DNA of 64,000 nt, from assembly GCF_900637685.1 (NCBI RefSeq), contig NZ_LR134388.1, forward strand, positions 3,871,001 to 3,935,000, given 5' to 3'. The stretch is from Legionella sainthelensi. Its GTDB lineage: Bacteria; Pseudomonadota; Gammaproteobacteria; Legionellales; Legionellaceae. Below the pieces are notes generated by a model, which saw nothing but the letters and a program-made list of their open reading frames with translations, searched no databases and had not been told where the DNA came from. A program made the position numbers and the translations under genes. Shown piece after piece: positions 9,082 to 18,317 of this stretch; position 1 is the first letter of the stretch, and every line of letters starts with the position of its first letter.

Positions 9082-9671
9082 TGATAAAAGAACAAAAGCA
9101 TGCGTCTGAACTGATACCAAAAAGTGAGGAGGCATTATGCATACTGCAAGCAAGAGCCAAACAACTTGCACAACAGGAAGTGGATAAAACTCAAAATAAC
9201 GGTATTGCTTTTGTTCATTTCACCCTTAGCAAGAATGAACATTATGGAATTCCCTATCACTATGTTCAAGAAATTTTACATCATGTGGAGTTGGTAAGAC
9301 CTCCCTTCATCCCCCATTTTATTGCCGGGGTCATTAATTGGCGAGGGGCATTAATTACGGTGATCGATCTATTCCAATTCTTTCATCCACAACCTTCGAC
9401 GCATAAACAAAAAAACGAATTTATTATTGTGATTAATTCCGATAACATTACCCTTGCTTTACTTACTCCTCAAATCGAAGGAAGTGCTACTTATCAGCCA
9501 AATCAATTGGCCGTTCCTTTATCGTCGACTAATACAGCAAAGCCTGAGTATATTTTAGGATTACATCATGCGGTCACAGCAATCATCCATGTTGAGACTC
9601 TAATATCGAGTTTATGTTTAGAAATTAAAAAAAGTTTATATAGGAGAGGAGAGGCTCATGGAAACCATTAA
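9078..9671 (+). CDS. CheW-like chemosensory coupling protein (second copy)
   Basis: A 197-residue CheW-domain protein with a 40-residue helical N-terminal extension not present in the first copy. Core signatures are YGIPYHYVQEILHHVELVRPP near residue 53 and FIAGVINWRGALITVIDLFQFF near 80. It starts with an ATGA overlap of the cheR stop and ends 14 bases inside the MCP gene. It is expected to bridge the MCP and CheA encoded next. Confidence 0.88.
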   Translation: MMIKEQKHASELIPKSEEALCILQARAKQLAQQEVDKTQNNGIAFVHFTLSKNEHYGIPYHYVQEILHHVELVRPPFIPHFIAGVINWRGALITVIDLFQFFHPQPSTHKQKNEFIIVINSDNITLALLTPQIEGSATYQPNQLAVPLSSTNTAKPEYILGLHHAVTAIIHVETLISSLCLEIKKSLYRRGEAHGNH

Positions 9672-11514
9672 TAATCGAGGCTTTGTTATCACAGTTCATG
9701 CCCGCTTAATCATTGGATTTATGACTCTTAGTCTTCCTTTGTTGCTGTTAATTATGCTTTTAATACCCAAGGTTAACTTTGTAGTCCAATTAAGCCAGAA
9801 AATACGCAGTGAAAATTTGCCACAAATCCTTGATAGTCAAATTTATGAGGTTCAAGACTTACTAGAAAATTGGGCAATGACAGGCAACCCGGAAGATAAA
9901 AACCATTTCGAACGCCTATGGGGACAAATCACTAATATTAGAAATGAATGGAATCAAGCAATGCATTCCATAGATAATGCCAAACTCAGAAAAGAATGGG
10001 ATAAACTAGAAGAACTCTATTTACCTCTTTACGATATTCAAAGCTCGATAATCAATAAGCCATGGGATCCCAATAATCCTGATAATGTAGAAACGACCAG
10101 GAATAAAACAAGAAGTATTGAAGATGCGATGCTTAAAATTATCGACGGTACTTATTCTGCTGAAACAGGGAAAAGAACGGGGGGTATATTCTATCTGTTG
10201 TCTCAAGAAATCGAAAAAAATACGACCAAAATCAATAAAAGTTTAGTTTCGATAAAGAATTCTGCCTATTGGCTACTGATTTTAGCTATTATTTTAACTA
10301 TCATCGTTCCCTATATCACCTCGCGAGCGATGTCCATTCCAATTGACAAGGCAATTGATATTGCTGAACAAATTGCCGCAGGTGAACGCGACATCATAAT
10401 TCATATTCCAACGAGAGATAAATTAGGTAAACTGCTTTTATCACTCAAAGCGATGCAAGAAGCAATTAAGAAAAATGAAGCGATTCTTCGTACTAAAGAA
10501 GAGGAATCTCGAATATTATTTGAAAAATTAGTTAATTCATCAAAGAAATTTCGTGAGCATAGCAGTAAAGTTGCCGCAGGCGACCTGAGAGAGCACCTTG
10601 AAATTGATCAAGAAGATGTTTTACAAGATTTAGGCAAAGATTTAAATTTAATGACCGATGGCCTCGCGTCTATTACAAAAAAAATCACTGCCGCGGGTAA
10701 TGAGATTGTCATCATGGTTGAAACAATTCTAACTTCAGCCAATGAGCAAGCCGAAAGTATTACCTCACAAGCATCTGCAATTAATGAGATCAGCGCTTCT
10801 CTAGAAGAAATTGATAAAAGCTCAAAACAAACTATGGCTAAAGCGCAAACGTTAAGGGAAGTTGCTAAAAATACTTATGAACAAGGAAAATTAGGCACGG
10901 AATCGGTAGCACAAAGCATCGAGGGGATTAATGCTTTAGAAGAAAAAATGAAGCTGATTGCTCAAACCATTCTTGACTTAAGCACCCACACGCAACAAAT
11001 TGGAGATATCACATCAGTAGTGAATACTCTAGCACAACAATCAAAAATGCTCGCATTGAACGCATCAATTGAAGCATCTAAAGCAGGTGAAGCTGGAAAA
11101 GGATTTGCTGCTGTTGCCACTGAAGTTAGAAATCTTGCGGAACAATCAGAACAATCTACAGTACAGGTACAAAAAATTCTTGAAGACATCCGACGAACTA
11201 CCGAAAAAGCCGTTACTGTTACCGAGGAAGGAGCAAAAGCCCTTGAATCAGGAACAAAACTCATTGATAAAGCCGGGCAAGTCATTCAGACACTGAGTAA
11301 AATGATCAATGAAGCTTCTATTTCAAGCCAGCATATTGAAGTAGCTATACGTCAGGAAGCTGTAGGTATTGAGCAAATAGTCGAAAGTATGAATGAAATT
11401 AACCGTACTACATCAACATTTTCAGGTGGCATTAAAGAGTTGATGGATTTTATCCATAAGTTAGATGATATAGCAAAACACCTCAAAGAGGGTGTGAATA
11501 TTTATAAAGTGTAG
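9658..11514 (+). CDS. Methyl-accepting chemotaxis protein
   Basis: A 618-residue membrane receptor. TM1 spans about 17-38 and TM2 about 202-222, enclosing a helical periplasmic region of about 160 residues. A HAMP domain follows (221-275), then a second HAMP-like segment around 290-345 (AAGDL motif), and the long coiled-coil signalling domain whose tip contains ALNASIEASKAGEAGKGFA. There is no C-terminal pentapeptide tether for CheR or CheB. A strong ribosome site (AGGAGAGGAG) precedes ATG 9658. It is the only receptor in the operon. The duplicated HAMP and simple sensor resemble Wsp/Frz-type systems rather than flagellar ones; the ligand is unknown. Confidence 0.93.
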   Translation: METINNRGFVITVHARLIIGFMTLSLPLLLLIMLLIPKVNFVVQLSQKIRSENLPQILDSQIYEVQDLLENWAMTGNPEDKNHFERLWGQITNIRNEWNQAMHSIDNAKLRKEWDKLEELYLPLYDIQSSIINKPWDPNNPDNVETTRNKTRSIEDAMLKIIDGTYSAETGKRTGGIFYLLSQEIEKNTTKINKSLVSIKNSAYWLLILAIILTIIVPYITSRAMSIPIDKAIDIAEQIAAGERDIIIHIPTRDKLGKLLLSLKAMQEAIKKNEAILRTKEEESRILFEKLVNSSKKFREHSSKVAAGDLREHLEIDQEDVLQDLGKDLNLMTDGLASITKKITAAGNEIVIMVETILTSANEQAESITSQASAINEISASLEEIDKSSKQTMAKAQTLREVAKNTYEQGKLGTESVAQSIEGINALEEKMKLIAQTILDLSTHTQQIGDITSVVNTLAQQSKMLALNASIEASKAGEAGKGFAAVATEVRNLAEQSEQSTVQVQKILEDIRRTTEKAVTVTEEGAKALESGTKLIDKAGQVIQTLSKMINEASISSQHIEVAIRQEAVGIEQIVESMNEINRTTSTFSGGIKELMDFIHKLDDIAKHLKEGVNIYKV

Positions 11515-11524
11515 AAGCTTTAAT

Positions 11525-13840
11525 ATGACTCCAAACGATCAGTTTTTAAAACAGTTACTTGAAACATTTGGCCCAGAGCTTGAGTCATTACTGTCAATTA
11601 TTACTGAGAATTTAAAAAAAATTGAACGTGCAGAAGCAGTAAATGATCTCAATCTTATGATGGCGGACATTTCTCGTGCTGGACGCAATATTAAAGTTTC
11701 AGCATTTTCAGTAGGGATGCAAAATCTTGGGAAGATCGCTGAATTTGTTGAACAACTATTTGATCCATACCATAAAATCTCTACAGAGATCATCCAATTA
11801 ACATTTCGCGCAGTTGATGGGATGCGTGAAGCCATGCGGGATTTTATTGAAAAAAAACCTCTTTCCGCCAATCTTAATGAATTATTATATCAACTGGAAT
11901 CTCTTTTACAGCCTGAACAACATGAAGAAGAAAAACAAATAACACCATCAAAAACTGCATCCTCTGAAAAGAAATCTAATGAAGAGAAAGCATCTTCCTC
12001 AATACCTATTCCTCCTTCCCCGGATAGTGAATTTATAAAAAAAATTGTTGAAACATTTAAAACAGAGCTTCATGAAAATTTAATCACGATAACGGATGGG
12101 TTATTACACCTCGAGAAAGGAACAGAATCTGAACAAGAATTCCAAAATTTATTGGAAGAAATTTTTCGTGTTGCCCATAATATCAAAGGCTCTGCTCGAG
12201 GCGTAGGAGCTCTTGATGTAGGAGAAATTGCTCACTATTTAGAAGCTTTATTTGCTGCAATCCAGAAAAAAAAGATCGAGATTTCTTCTGAAATAATTAA
12301 TCTTTGCCTGCAATCGATTGATTATATGAGTGAAGCCATACAGTGCTTTAGTGAACAAAGACCTTTATCTTTTGATTTACACAATCATTTACAGCAATTA
12401 ACCTATTATGCCGAAGGCATTACTCAAAAAGAAAAAGCGTCCAATATCTCGCTAAGTAATCAAACGTCAACCAAGCATCAAGAAACAGCTGGCGTTCCCA
12501 CCGTACCTCTAAAGAATGAATTTGAATCCATACGCGTATCCTTACAAAATTTGGAACGTATTTCAGTTTATATGGAAGAGATTCAGGCCATTAAAATTGC
12601 TATTGAAGAAAACTATGCAAAATTAACCAAAATTAATTTCAAGTTAGAGCAACTAACTAAGTCCTGGAAAAAAAATACTTATGATTTAATTAAAAATTAC
12701 TCTGGAAATGAAATAAAGCATTTGGATACCTTATCCTCTGTAAACTTTACTGAACTCACGGAAGCCAAAAAAGCAGCCCACTTGATTGAAAGAGAGTTAC
12801 GTATCCCCGTGAGCGAATTATCGATTTTATTAAATGCACTTCAGGATGAAATTCGTACTTTGCGTCTTATTCCGGTGGTGAATCAATTACGTTATTTACC
12901 GCGCATAGTTCGTGACTTAGCTCAAGAGCTAAATAAGGAGGTGAATTTCGAAATTAAAAGTAATAATGTAAAAATTGATAAACTAATACTTGATGGTCTT
13001 AAAGATCCCATAGTCCACATTTTACGTAATGCCATTGATCATGGCATTGAAAGTAGTGAGTTGCGTCTGAAAAATGGCAAACCAGCACAAGGAAATATCA
13101 CCATTGAAGTCCTGCAGAAAAACAACCAAATTGTTTTTAAAATAATCGATGATGGTTCAGGAATTAAAACAGAGGATGTAGTTCGTAGCGCGCTTCAAAA
13201 AAATATTATTACCCAAACCGAACTTGAAACGATGAAACAAGAAAATATTTTTGATCTCCTTTTTCGGCCAGGTTTTTCTACGCGCAAGTCAGCTACTGAT
13301 ATTTCTGGACGCGGCATAGGACTTGATGTAGTGCGATCGAACTTACTTCGTTTAAAAGGTCAAGTGAATGTAGAAAGTCAACCAGGAAAAGGAACTATTT
13401 TTTTCTTGCAAGTTCCTCTTACCTTAGCTACTGAACGCGGTTTAATTATTATGTGCAGTAGCCAGACATTTGTAATTGTTACCAGCTCTGTGGAATGCGT
13501 CTTGCTGTTACAAAAAAAAGATATTGTTCATGTAGAAGGAAATCAAACCGTCCTTGTTAAGGAACAACCAATTTTGTTATGCTCGTTGTCAAAGGTGTTG
13601 TATCTTGATGAAAATAAAAAAAATTTCAAGGAAAATTTTTCTGTTGTAGTCATCAAGAAAGATGAAGAGTGCATTGCCTTGCTTGTCGATGAAATTATTG
13701 GTGAACGGGAAATTGTACTCAAACCATTGCAAGAACCTTTAACCAATATACCTTGTGTTATTGGGGCGACTTTAACAGGCAGCAATCAAATTAATTTCGT
13801 CTTGAATTCTGCAGAGATCATTAAAAGGGTACTGCTATAG
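11525..13840 (+). CDS. cheA: Chemotaxis-type histidine kinase CheA with two Hpt-like domains
   Basis: A 771-residue kinase that phosphorylates CheB and the cyclase response regulator encoded next. Domain order: Hpt-like domain 1 (about 5-110), in which the expected phosphorylated histidine is arginine (R54 in GRNIK); acidic/serine-rich linker; Hpt domain 2 (about 168-290) with intact H218 in AHNIKGSA; coiled linker; dimerisation helices (about 415-465); ATPase domain with N box HILRNAIDHG (498-507), DDGSGI (542-547) and GRGIGL (595-600); and a C-terminal CheW-like domain (about 630-771). No P2 domain is recognised. The first Hpt-like domain can therefore no longer accept phosphate but may still bind partners. 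Confidence 0.94.
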   Translation: MTPNDQFLKQLLETFGPELESLLSIITENLKKIERAEAVNDLNLMMADISRAGRNIKVSAFSVGMQNLGKIAEFVEQLFDPYHKISTEIIQLTFRAVDGMREAMRDFIEKKPLSANLNELLYQLESLLQPEQHEEEKQITPSKTASSEKKSNEEKASSSIPIPPSPDSEFIKKIVETFKTELHENLITITDGLLHLEKGTESEQEFQNLLEEIFRVAHNIKGSARGVGALDVGEIAHYLEALFAAIQKKKIEISSEIINLCLQSIDYMSEAIQCFSEQRPLSFDLHNHLQQLTYYAEGITQKEKASNISLSNQTSTKHQETAGVPTVPLKNEFESIRVSLQNLERISVYMEEIQAIKIAIEENYAKLTKINFKLEQLTKSWKKNTYDLIKNYSGNEIKHLDTLSSVNFTELTEAKKAAHLIERELRIPVSELSILLNALQDEIRTLRLIPVVNQLRYLPRIVRDLAQELNKEVNFEIKSNNVKIDKLILDGLKDPIVHILRNAIDHGIESSELRLKNGKPAQGNITIEVLQKNNQIVFKIIDDGSGIKTEDVVRSALQKNIITQTELETMKQENIFDLLFRPGFSTRKSATDISGRGIGLDVVRSNLLRLKGQVNVESQPGKGTIFFLQVPLTLATERGLIIMCSSQTFVIVTSSVECVLLLQKKDIVHVEGNQTVLVKEQPILLCSLSKVLYLDENKKNFKENFSVVVIKKDEECIALLVDEIIGEREIVLKPLQEPLTNIPCVIGATLTGSNQINFVLNSAEIIKRVLL

Positions 13841-13852
13841 TGAACTACTACT

Positions 13853-14908
13853 ATGATAAAAATTTTAATTGTTGATGACTCACCTACGGAAACTGCGCTA
13901 ATTCAACATATCATTGAATCAGCGAAAGATATGGAGGTGATTGGTGTCGCCAAAAATGGTAAGGAAGCAATTGAGTTAACCGCAAAGCTAAAGCCTAATC
14001 TTATTACTATGGACATTCATATGCCGGTCATGGATGGACTAGAGGCTACTCGTATTATTATGGCTCATAATCCAACACCAATAGTGATCATTAGCTCCCT
14101 GATAAATAGCGAATCAGCTCATGCTACCTTTCATATTCTTGACGCAGGAGCATTAACTGCTTTAGAAAAACCGGAAAGTGTATTTTCACCTTCTTTTGAA
14201 GACAGCAAAAATCATATCGTTGATACTCTGCGTAGCCTTGCAGACATTCGAGTAGTAAAAAAACCACTAAAAAAGCATTTAGCTCATGGCAGTCACAAAG
14301 CACACACCGAGCATACAGGGGAGCCTTTATATGAAATTATTGCTATGGGGGCTTCTATTGGTGGTCCCATGGCATTGAAAACCATTCTCTCTCAATTACC
14401 AGCAGATTTTCCTGTACCTATCGTGATTGTACAACATATGAGTAGTGGTTTTATTTGTGGGTTTGCACAATGGCTTGCGGAAAATGTAAATCTCACTGTT
14501 AAAAATGCAGAAAATTATGAAACATTAAAAGCAGGAGTAGTTTACATAGCTCCTGAGCATAAACATCTGGAGATTGAGAGAGCCCATAAACATTTAATTT
14601 GCAAGTTAGTCGATGCTCCTCCTGTTTCCGGATTTCGCCCATCAATTACACATTTATTTCAATCAATCGCCAAAGTTTCCCAAGACAGAGCTATAGGAAT
14701 ACTTTTAACGGGAATGAGTGATGACGGCGCAACAGGATTATTGGAATTAAAACAAGCTCACGGACATACTTTAATCCAAGACCAAGAAAGCTCTGTAGTT
14801 TTTGGCATGGGGGCTGTAGCGCAATCATTAAATGCTGTAGATAAAGTTATTGAATTAGAGCATATTGCGGGTTATTTAACAAAAATTTGTACTATTATAA
14901 GCGAGTAA
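13853..14908 (+). CDS. cheB: CheB receptor methylesterase/response regulator
   Basis: Removes methyl groups from the receptor when phosphorylated by CheA. The N-terminal receiver has the acidic pair D8/D9 and phospho-acceptor D54 in ITMDIHMPVMDG. A linker of about 30 residues leads to the methylesterase domain with catalytic serine in MGASIGGP, histidine in VQHMSSGF and aspartate in TGMSDDGATG. At 351 residues it is complete. Spacing to cheA is 12 bases and to the cyclase gene 7 bases, consistent with one transcript. Confidence 0.95.
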   Translation: MIKILIVDDSPTETALIQHIIESAKDMEVIGVAKNGKEAIELTAKLKPNLITMDIHMPVMDGLEATRIIMAHNPTPIVIISSLINSESAHATFHILDAGALTALEKPESVFSPSFEDSKNHIVDTLRSLADIRVVKKPLKKHLAHGSHKAHTEHTGEPLYEIIAMGASIGGPMALKTILSQLPADFPVPIVIVQHMSSGFICGFAQWLAENVNLTVKNAENYETLKAGVVYIAPEHKHLEIERAHKHLICKLVDAPPVSGFRPSITHLFQSIAKVSQDRAIGILLTGMSDDGATGLLELKQAHGHTLIQDQESSVVFGMGAVAQSLNAVDKVIELEHIAGYLTKICTIISE

Positions 14909-14915
14909 CCTTTTT

Positions 14916-16199
14916 ATGGAAAAAGAAAATCCATTGATTTTAGTTGTTGATGATAGTGCTACTATGCGTCTAATTACTTGCGATGCTTTAATGAAAGTGG
15001 GTTTTAATGTGGTCCAAGCTGAGAATGGTGAGCGAGCATTATCATTACTTGCAACGGCGAAACCCGACGCTGTATTGCTGGATGTAGAAATGCCCGGTTT
15101 AAATGGTTTTCAAGTCTGTGCTGAAATTCGCAAATTACCTGATTGGCACTATCTTCCCATTATGATAGTCACCGGTTTGGAAGATTATGAATCGATTAAT
15201 ATTGCATACCAGGCTGGTGCGACAGATTTTACCACTAAGCCGATTAATCCTACTTTACTTGGTTATCGTGTTCGTTATATGGTGAGAACCAATTCTTATT
15301 TTCAAGAGTTGCAAATTGCTGAGCAAAAAGTTAGGGCATTAAATAATGAATTACTCGACAAACTACTGCAAATTCAACAAAATGCCATCGCAGTAGCCCG
15401 TTTTGTACCCCAAGATTTTCTTAAGGTACTGAATCGAAAAAATATTGCCGACATCAAATTAGGTGATTGTGTTGAAAAAGTAATGACCGTTCTTTTTTTG
15501 GACATCAAGTCCTTTACTTCAATTGCCGAACAACTTTCCCCAGTTGAAATTTTTAATCTGATTAATACGTTGATGAGCTATATGGAGCCCGTAATCCTTA
15601 GAAACTCTGGCGTTATTGATAAGTATATTGGCGATGCGATAATGGCATTATTTAATAATGCAGATGATGCACTGACCGCTGCATCGCAATTGTTAGCGGC
15701 ACTAGATAATTTTAATTCTATTCGAACACACGACCATTTGGATCCTATACGCGTAGGCATCGGTATCAATACAGGTCATTTGATTTTAGGCACCGTTGGA
15801 TTTGAAGAACGAATGGATTGCAGTGTGATTAGTGATGCAGTCAACATTGCCTCAAGGCTAGAGAGCTTAACTCGAGTTTTTGATATAGAGCTATTAATTA
15901 GCGAACAAACCTTTTCGCAATTGCAATTCAAAGAACGATATAATTTTCGTTCTTTAGGTTTAACCAAGGTAAAAGGTAAAAACTATCCCATAAATATTTA
16001 TGAAATCTTTAATCATAATTCACCAGCTGAAATTCAGTTAAAAAATGATTCAGCCACTCTTTTTGCTACCGCTTTAAATCATTATGAAGCAAAAAGATTT
16101 CATGACGCATCAGCGCTCTTTCAAGAAATATTGACCCTAAATCCTCAAGACTCATCAGCAAATTATTTCCTGGAACAATGTAAGGAAAAAATGAAGTAA
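14916..16199 (+). CDS. Receiver-adenylate/guanylate cyclase response regulator
   Basis: A 427-residue response regulator that would make a cyclic nucleotide. The receiver (about 1-125) has D12/D13 and phospho-acceptor D56 in LLDVEMPG, with K108 as the conserved lysine. A coiled linker (about 126-180) leads to a class III cyclase domain (about 186-350). Metal-binding D196 (FLDIKSF) and D240 (KYIGDAIM) are present, as are K236 and D307 of the base-selecting pair and the N310/R314 catalytic pair in DAVNIASR. These residues point to ATP rather than GTP. The C-terminal 60 residues resemble a single TPR-like helical pair. It is the last gene of the chemosensory operon and its only response output here, since no CheY is present. 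Confidence 0.9.
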   Translation: MEKENPLILVVDDSATMRLITCDALMKVGFNVVQAENGERALSLLATAKPDAVLLDVEMPGLNGFQVCAEIRKLPDWHYLPIMIVTGLEDYESINIAYQAGATDFTTKPINPTLLGYRVRYMVRTNSYFQELQIAEQKVRALNNELLDKLLQIQQNAIAVARFVPQDFLKVLNRKNIADIKLGDCVEKVMTVLFLDIKSFTSIAEQLSPVEIFNLINTLMSYMEPVILRNSGVIDKYIGDAIMALFNNADDALTAASQLLAALDNFNSIRTHDHLDPIRVGIGINTGHLILGTVGFEERMDCSVISDAVNIASRLESLTRVFDIELLISEQTFSQLQFKERYNFRSLGLTKVKGKNYPINIYEIFNHNSPAEIQLKNDSATLFATALNHYEAKRFHDASALFQEILTLNPQDSSANYFLEQCKEKMK

Positions 16200-16204
16200 A
16201 AGAA

Positions 16205-16218
16205 GGATGTAAACATCC
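16205..16218. terminator. Short hairpin between convergent genes
   Basis: Stem GGATGT/ACATCC lies 6 bases after the cyclase stop. On the minus strand it is followed by TTCTTTTA, so it may help end the M42 peptidase transcript. The short stem keeps confidence low. Confidence 0.3.
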
Positions 16219-16232
16219 CTCTCCTTACAAAA

Positions 16233-17368
16233 TCAACCCGCTTTAATTTGATCAACAACATTTTGATTGAGATGAGTGACAATTAAACTAATTAACTTTA
16301 CTGCTTGATCATAATCACGTTTATCAAATACACCTGCTTGTTGATGAGCATAACGGATAGGTACCCCGATATTAATGCTTGGGACTCCTGAACCTGATCC
16401 CTGTACTTTGGATCCATCTTGACCATACCCCATTTCAGATTCTAATTGTACTTGGATGTTATTTTTTTTAGCCAAATCTAAAATCCAACTTAATAACTCT
16501 TGGTGGGGAATCATTGAACGATCATAAACAAATAAGGTTGGTCCTTTGCCTAAAGCAATTTTACCTTTACGGGCAGCAATCAATGCAGGATAATCATCAG
16601 CAATGCCTACTTCAACATTAATGGTAACATCGGGATGGGTGCTATTAAAAACCGTACTTGCTCCACGTAATCCCACTTCTTCTTGTACTGTTGCTGCTGT
16701 AAAAAGCTGATTCGGTTGTTGCTGATTATTGATGGACTCCAGAACATCGCCAATCAACGCTAATCCCAAGCGATCATCCAGTGCTTTTGCTAAATAACGA
16801 TTCTCGCTTAAAGGACTAAATTGACTGGCGGGAGTCACTTGTAATCCTGGACGAACATTAAATTGGGTTTCAGCTTGTTCTTTTGTTTCAGCACCAATAT
16901 CTAAAAATACGGCATTAACTGCAGGTAATTTATTTTTTTTTTGCTCTTCAATAAGGTGAGTTGAATCCATTCCAGAGTAAGCAAGAATAGGCCCTTTAGG
17001 GGTGGAAACAGTCCAGCGTTGGGCAAAAATAACCGAGGCAGGAATACCTCCTAGAGGAATAATCTTTAAAAACCATCAGGCGTTATCGATTCAACCATAT
17101 AGCCAACTTCATCCATATGAGCCATTAACAGAACATTAGGACCTTTGGCATTTTCTTTGTATACTCCAATTAAATTTCCCATTCCATCTACAGTAACGCG
17201 ACTCATTGACTGTTGCCATTGTAGTTTTACCACATCGCGAACAGATTTTTCAAACCCAGATGCCCCTGCTAAGTCTGTTAATTTTGCCAAGGAATGTTGA
17301 TCGGCACTAACATCCAAAGAGGCCATCATCATAACCCCCATGAGGACTGCATTTATTTTTTTCATCAT
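16233..17368 (-). pseudogene. Secreted M42-type aminopeptidase, frameshifted
   Basis: Two frames together make a complete M42 metallo-aminopeptidase of about 378 residues. The first (17066-17368) has a signal peptide (MMKKINAVLMGVMMMAS, then SADQ), GASGFEKSVRD and the first metal motif AHMDEVG. The second frame (16233 to about 17070) carries KALDDRLG, the catalytic TVQEEVGLRG and the late metal histidine in RYAHQQAGV. The join is at a run of five A (17068-17072 on the plus strand); one extra base restores the frame through DGF-LKIIPLGG. All metal ligands are intact. M42 enzymes are normally cytosolic, so the signal peptide here is unusual and suggests peptide trimming in the periplasm or outside. 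Confidence 0.8.
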
Positions 17369-17473
17369 CAATATCCTTATTTAAACCCAAATTATTGCAT
17401 GCCCATTCTACTATAGTAACAGCCCATTATTTAGGCTATTATTGTTTTTTTTATCTTTAATCCACCTTTTGCC

Positions 17474-18316
17474 ATGAAAACCGCCATTGTTATCCCTGCT
17501 CGTTATGCCTCTACCCGACTACCAGGAAAACCATTGGTGAAAATTCAGGGCCAAACGATGCTACAACGTGTAGTCCATTTGTCACTCGCAGCTACTAAAG
17601 GACTAGAAAACATCGCTGTAATTGTCGCAACAGATGATGAACGAATTGTCGCGCATTGTCATGAAATTGGCGTTGTCTCTGTGATGACTTCCGCAGATGC
17701 CCCCAGTGGTACTGATCGCGTCGCTCAAGCAATACAACAAATACCAAGCAAACCTGATTTCATTTTAAATATGCAAGGGGACGCACCACTAACGCCCCCA
17801 GATTTTTTACGAGCCATGATTGATTCCTTCGCTGTTTCACCTTGTGATGTAGTCACTCCCGTGACGCAATTAACCTGGAAACAACTCGATGAACTACGCC
17901 AAAATAAACAGACAACCCCTTTTAGTGGAACTACTGCAGTTTTCAATGAACAAACTGGGAACGCCTTTTGGTTTAGCAAAAATATCATTCCTGCTGTGCG
18001 CCAAGAAGAAAAGTTACGCCAAAAAAGCGATAAAAGCCCTATATTTCGTCATATTGGTTTATACGGATATTCGCTCCAGATGCTGGAAAAATATATTACT
18101 TTAACTGAAAGTAAATTTGAAAAATTAGAAGGATTGGAACAATTACGCCTCTTGGAAAATGGCTACACGATTCGTTGTGTTCCTGTTGATTATAAAAATC
18201 GCGCGAGCATGTCTGGGATTGATAGCCCGCAAGACGTCATTCGTGCTGAAGCATTGATCGCTAAATATGGTGAATTATTCACTTCATTGCCCCCTCAATC
18301 TCAAGAGACTCTATAA
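17474..18316 (+). CDS. kdsB: 3-deoxy-manno-octulosonate cytidylyltransferase
   Basis: Activates KDO with CTP to CMP-KDO for lipopolysaccharide inner-core synthesis. The nucleotidyltransferase signatures are IPARYASTRLPGKPL at residues 7-21, the VATDDERI segment near 50 and the metal-binding NMQGDAPL near 98; RHIGLYGY and KLEGLEQLRLLENG are typical of KdsB. At 280 residues it is about 30 longer than the common form because of a C-terminal extension and a lengthened middle loop. It is two bases upstream of a histidine-phosphatase-like gene, so both are probably co-transcribed. A CMP-KDO-analogue specificity cannot be excluded. Confidence 0.88.
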   Translation: MKTAIVIPARYASTRLPGKPLVKIQGQTMLQRVVHLSLAATKGLENIAVIVATDDERIVAHCHEIGVVSVMTSADAPSGTDRVAQAIQQIPSKPDFILNMQGDAPLTPPDFLRAMIDSFAVSPCDVVTPVTQLTWKQLDELRQNKQTTPFSGTTAVFNEQTGNAFWFSKNIIPAVRQEEKLRQKSDKSPIFRHIGLYGYSLQMLEKYITLTESKFEKLEGLEQLRLLENGYTIRCVPVDYKNRASMSGIDSPQDVIRAEALIAKYGELFTSLPPQSQETL

Positions 18317-18317
18317 T

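Noticed and set aside
10962-11285. 107-codon leftward frame inside the receptor gene
   Set aside because: It is antisense to the conserved signalling tip of the receptor, with no start signal, and is explained by codon bias of that region.
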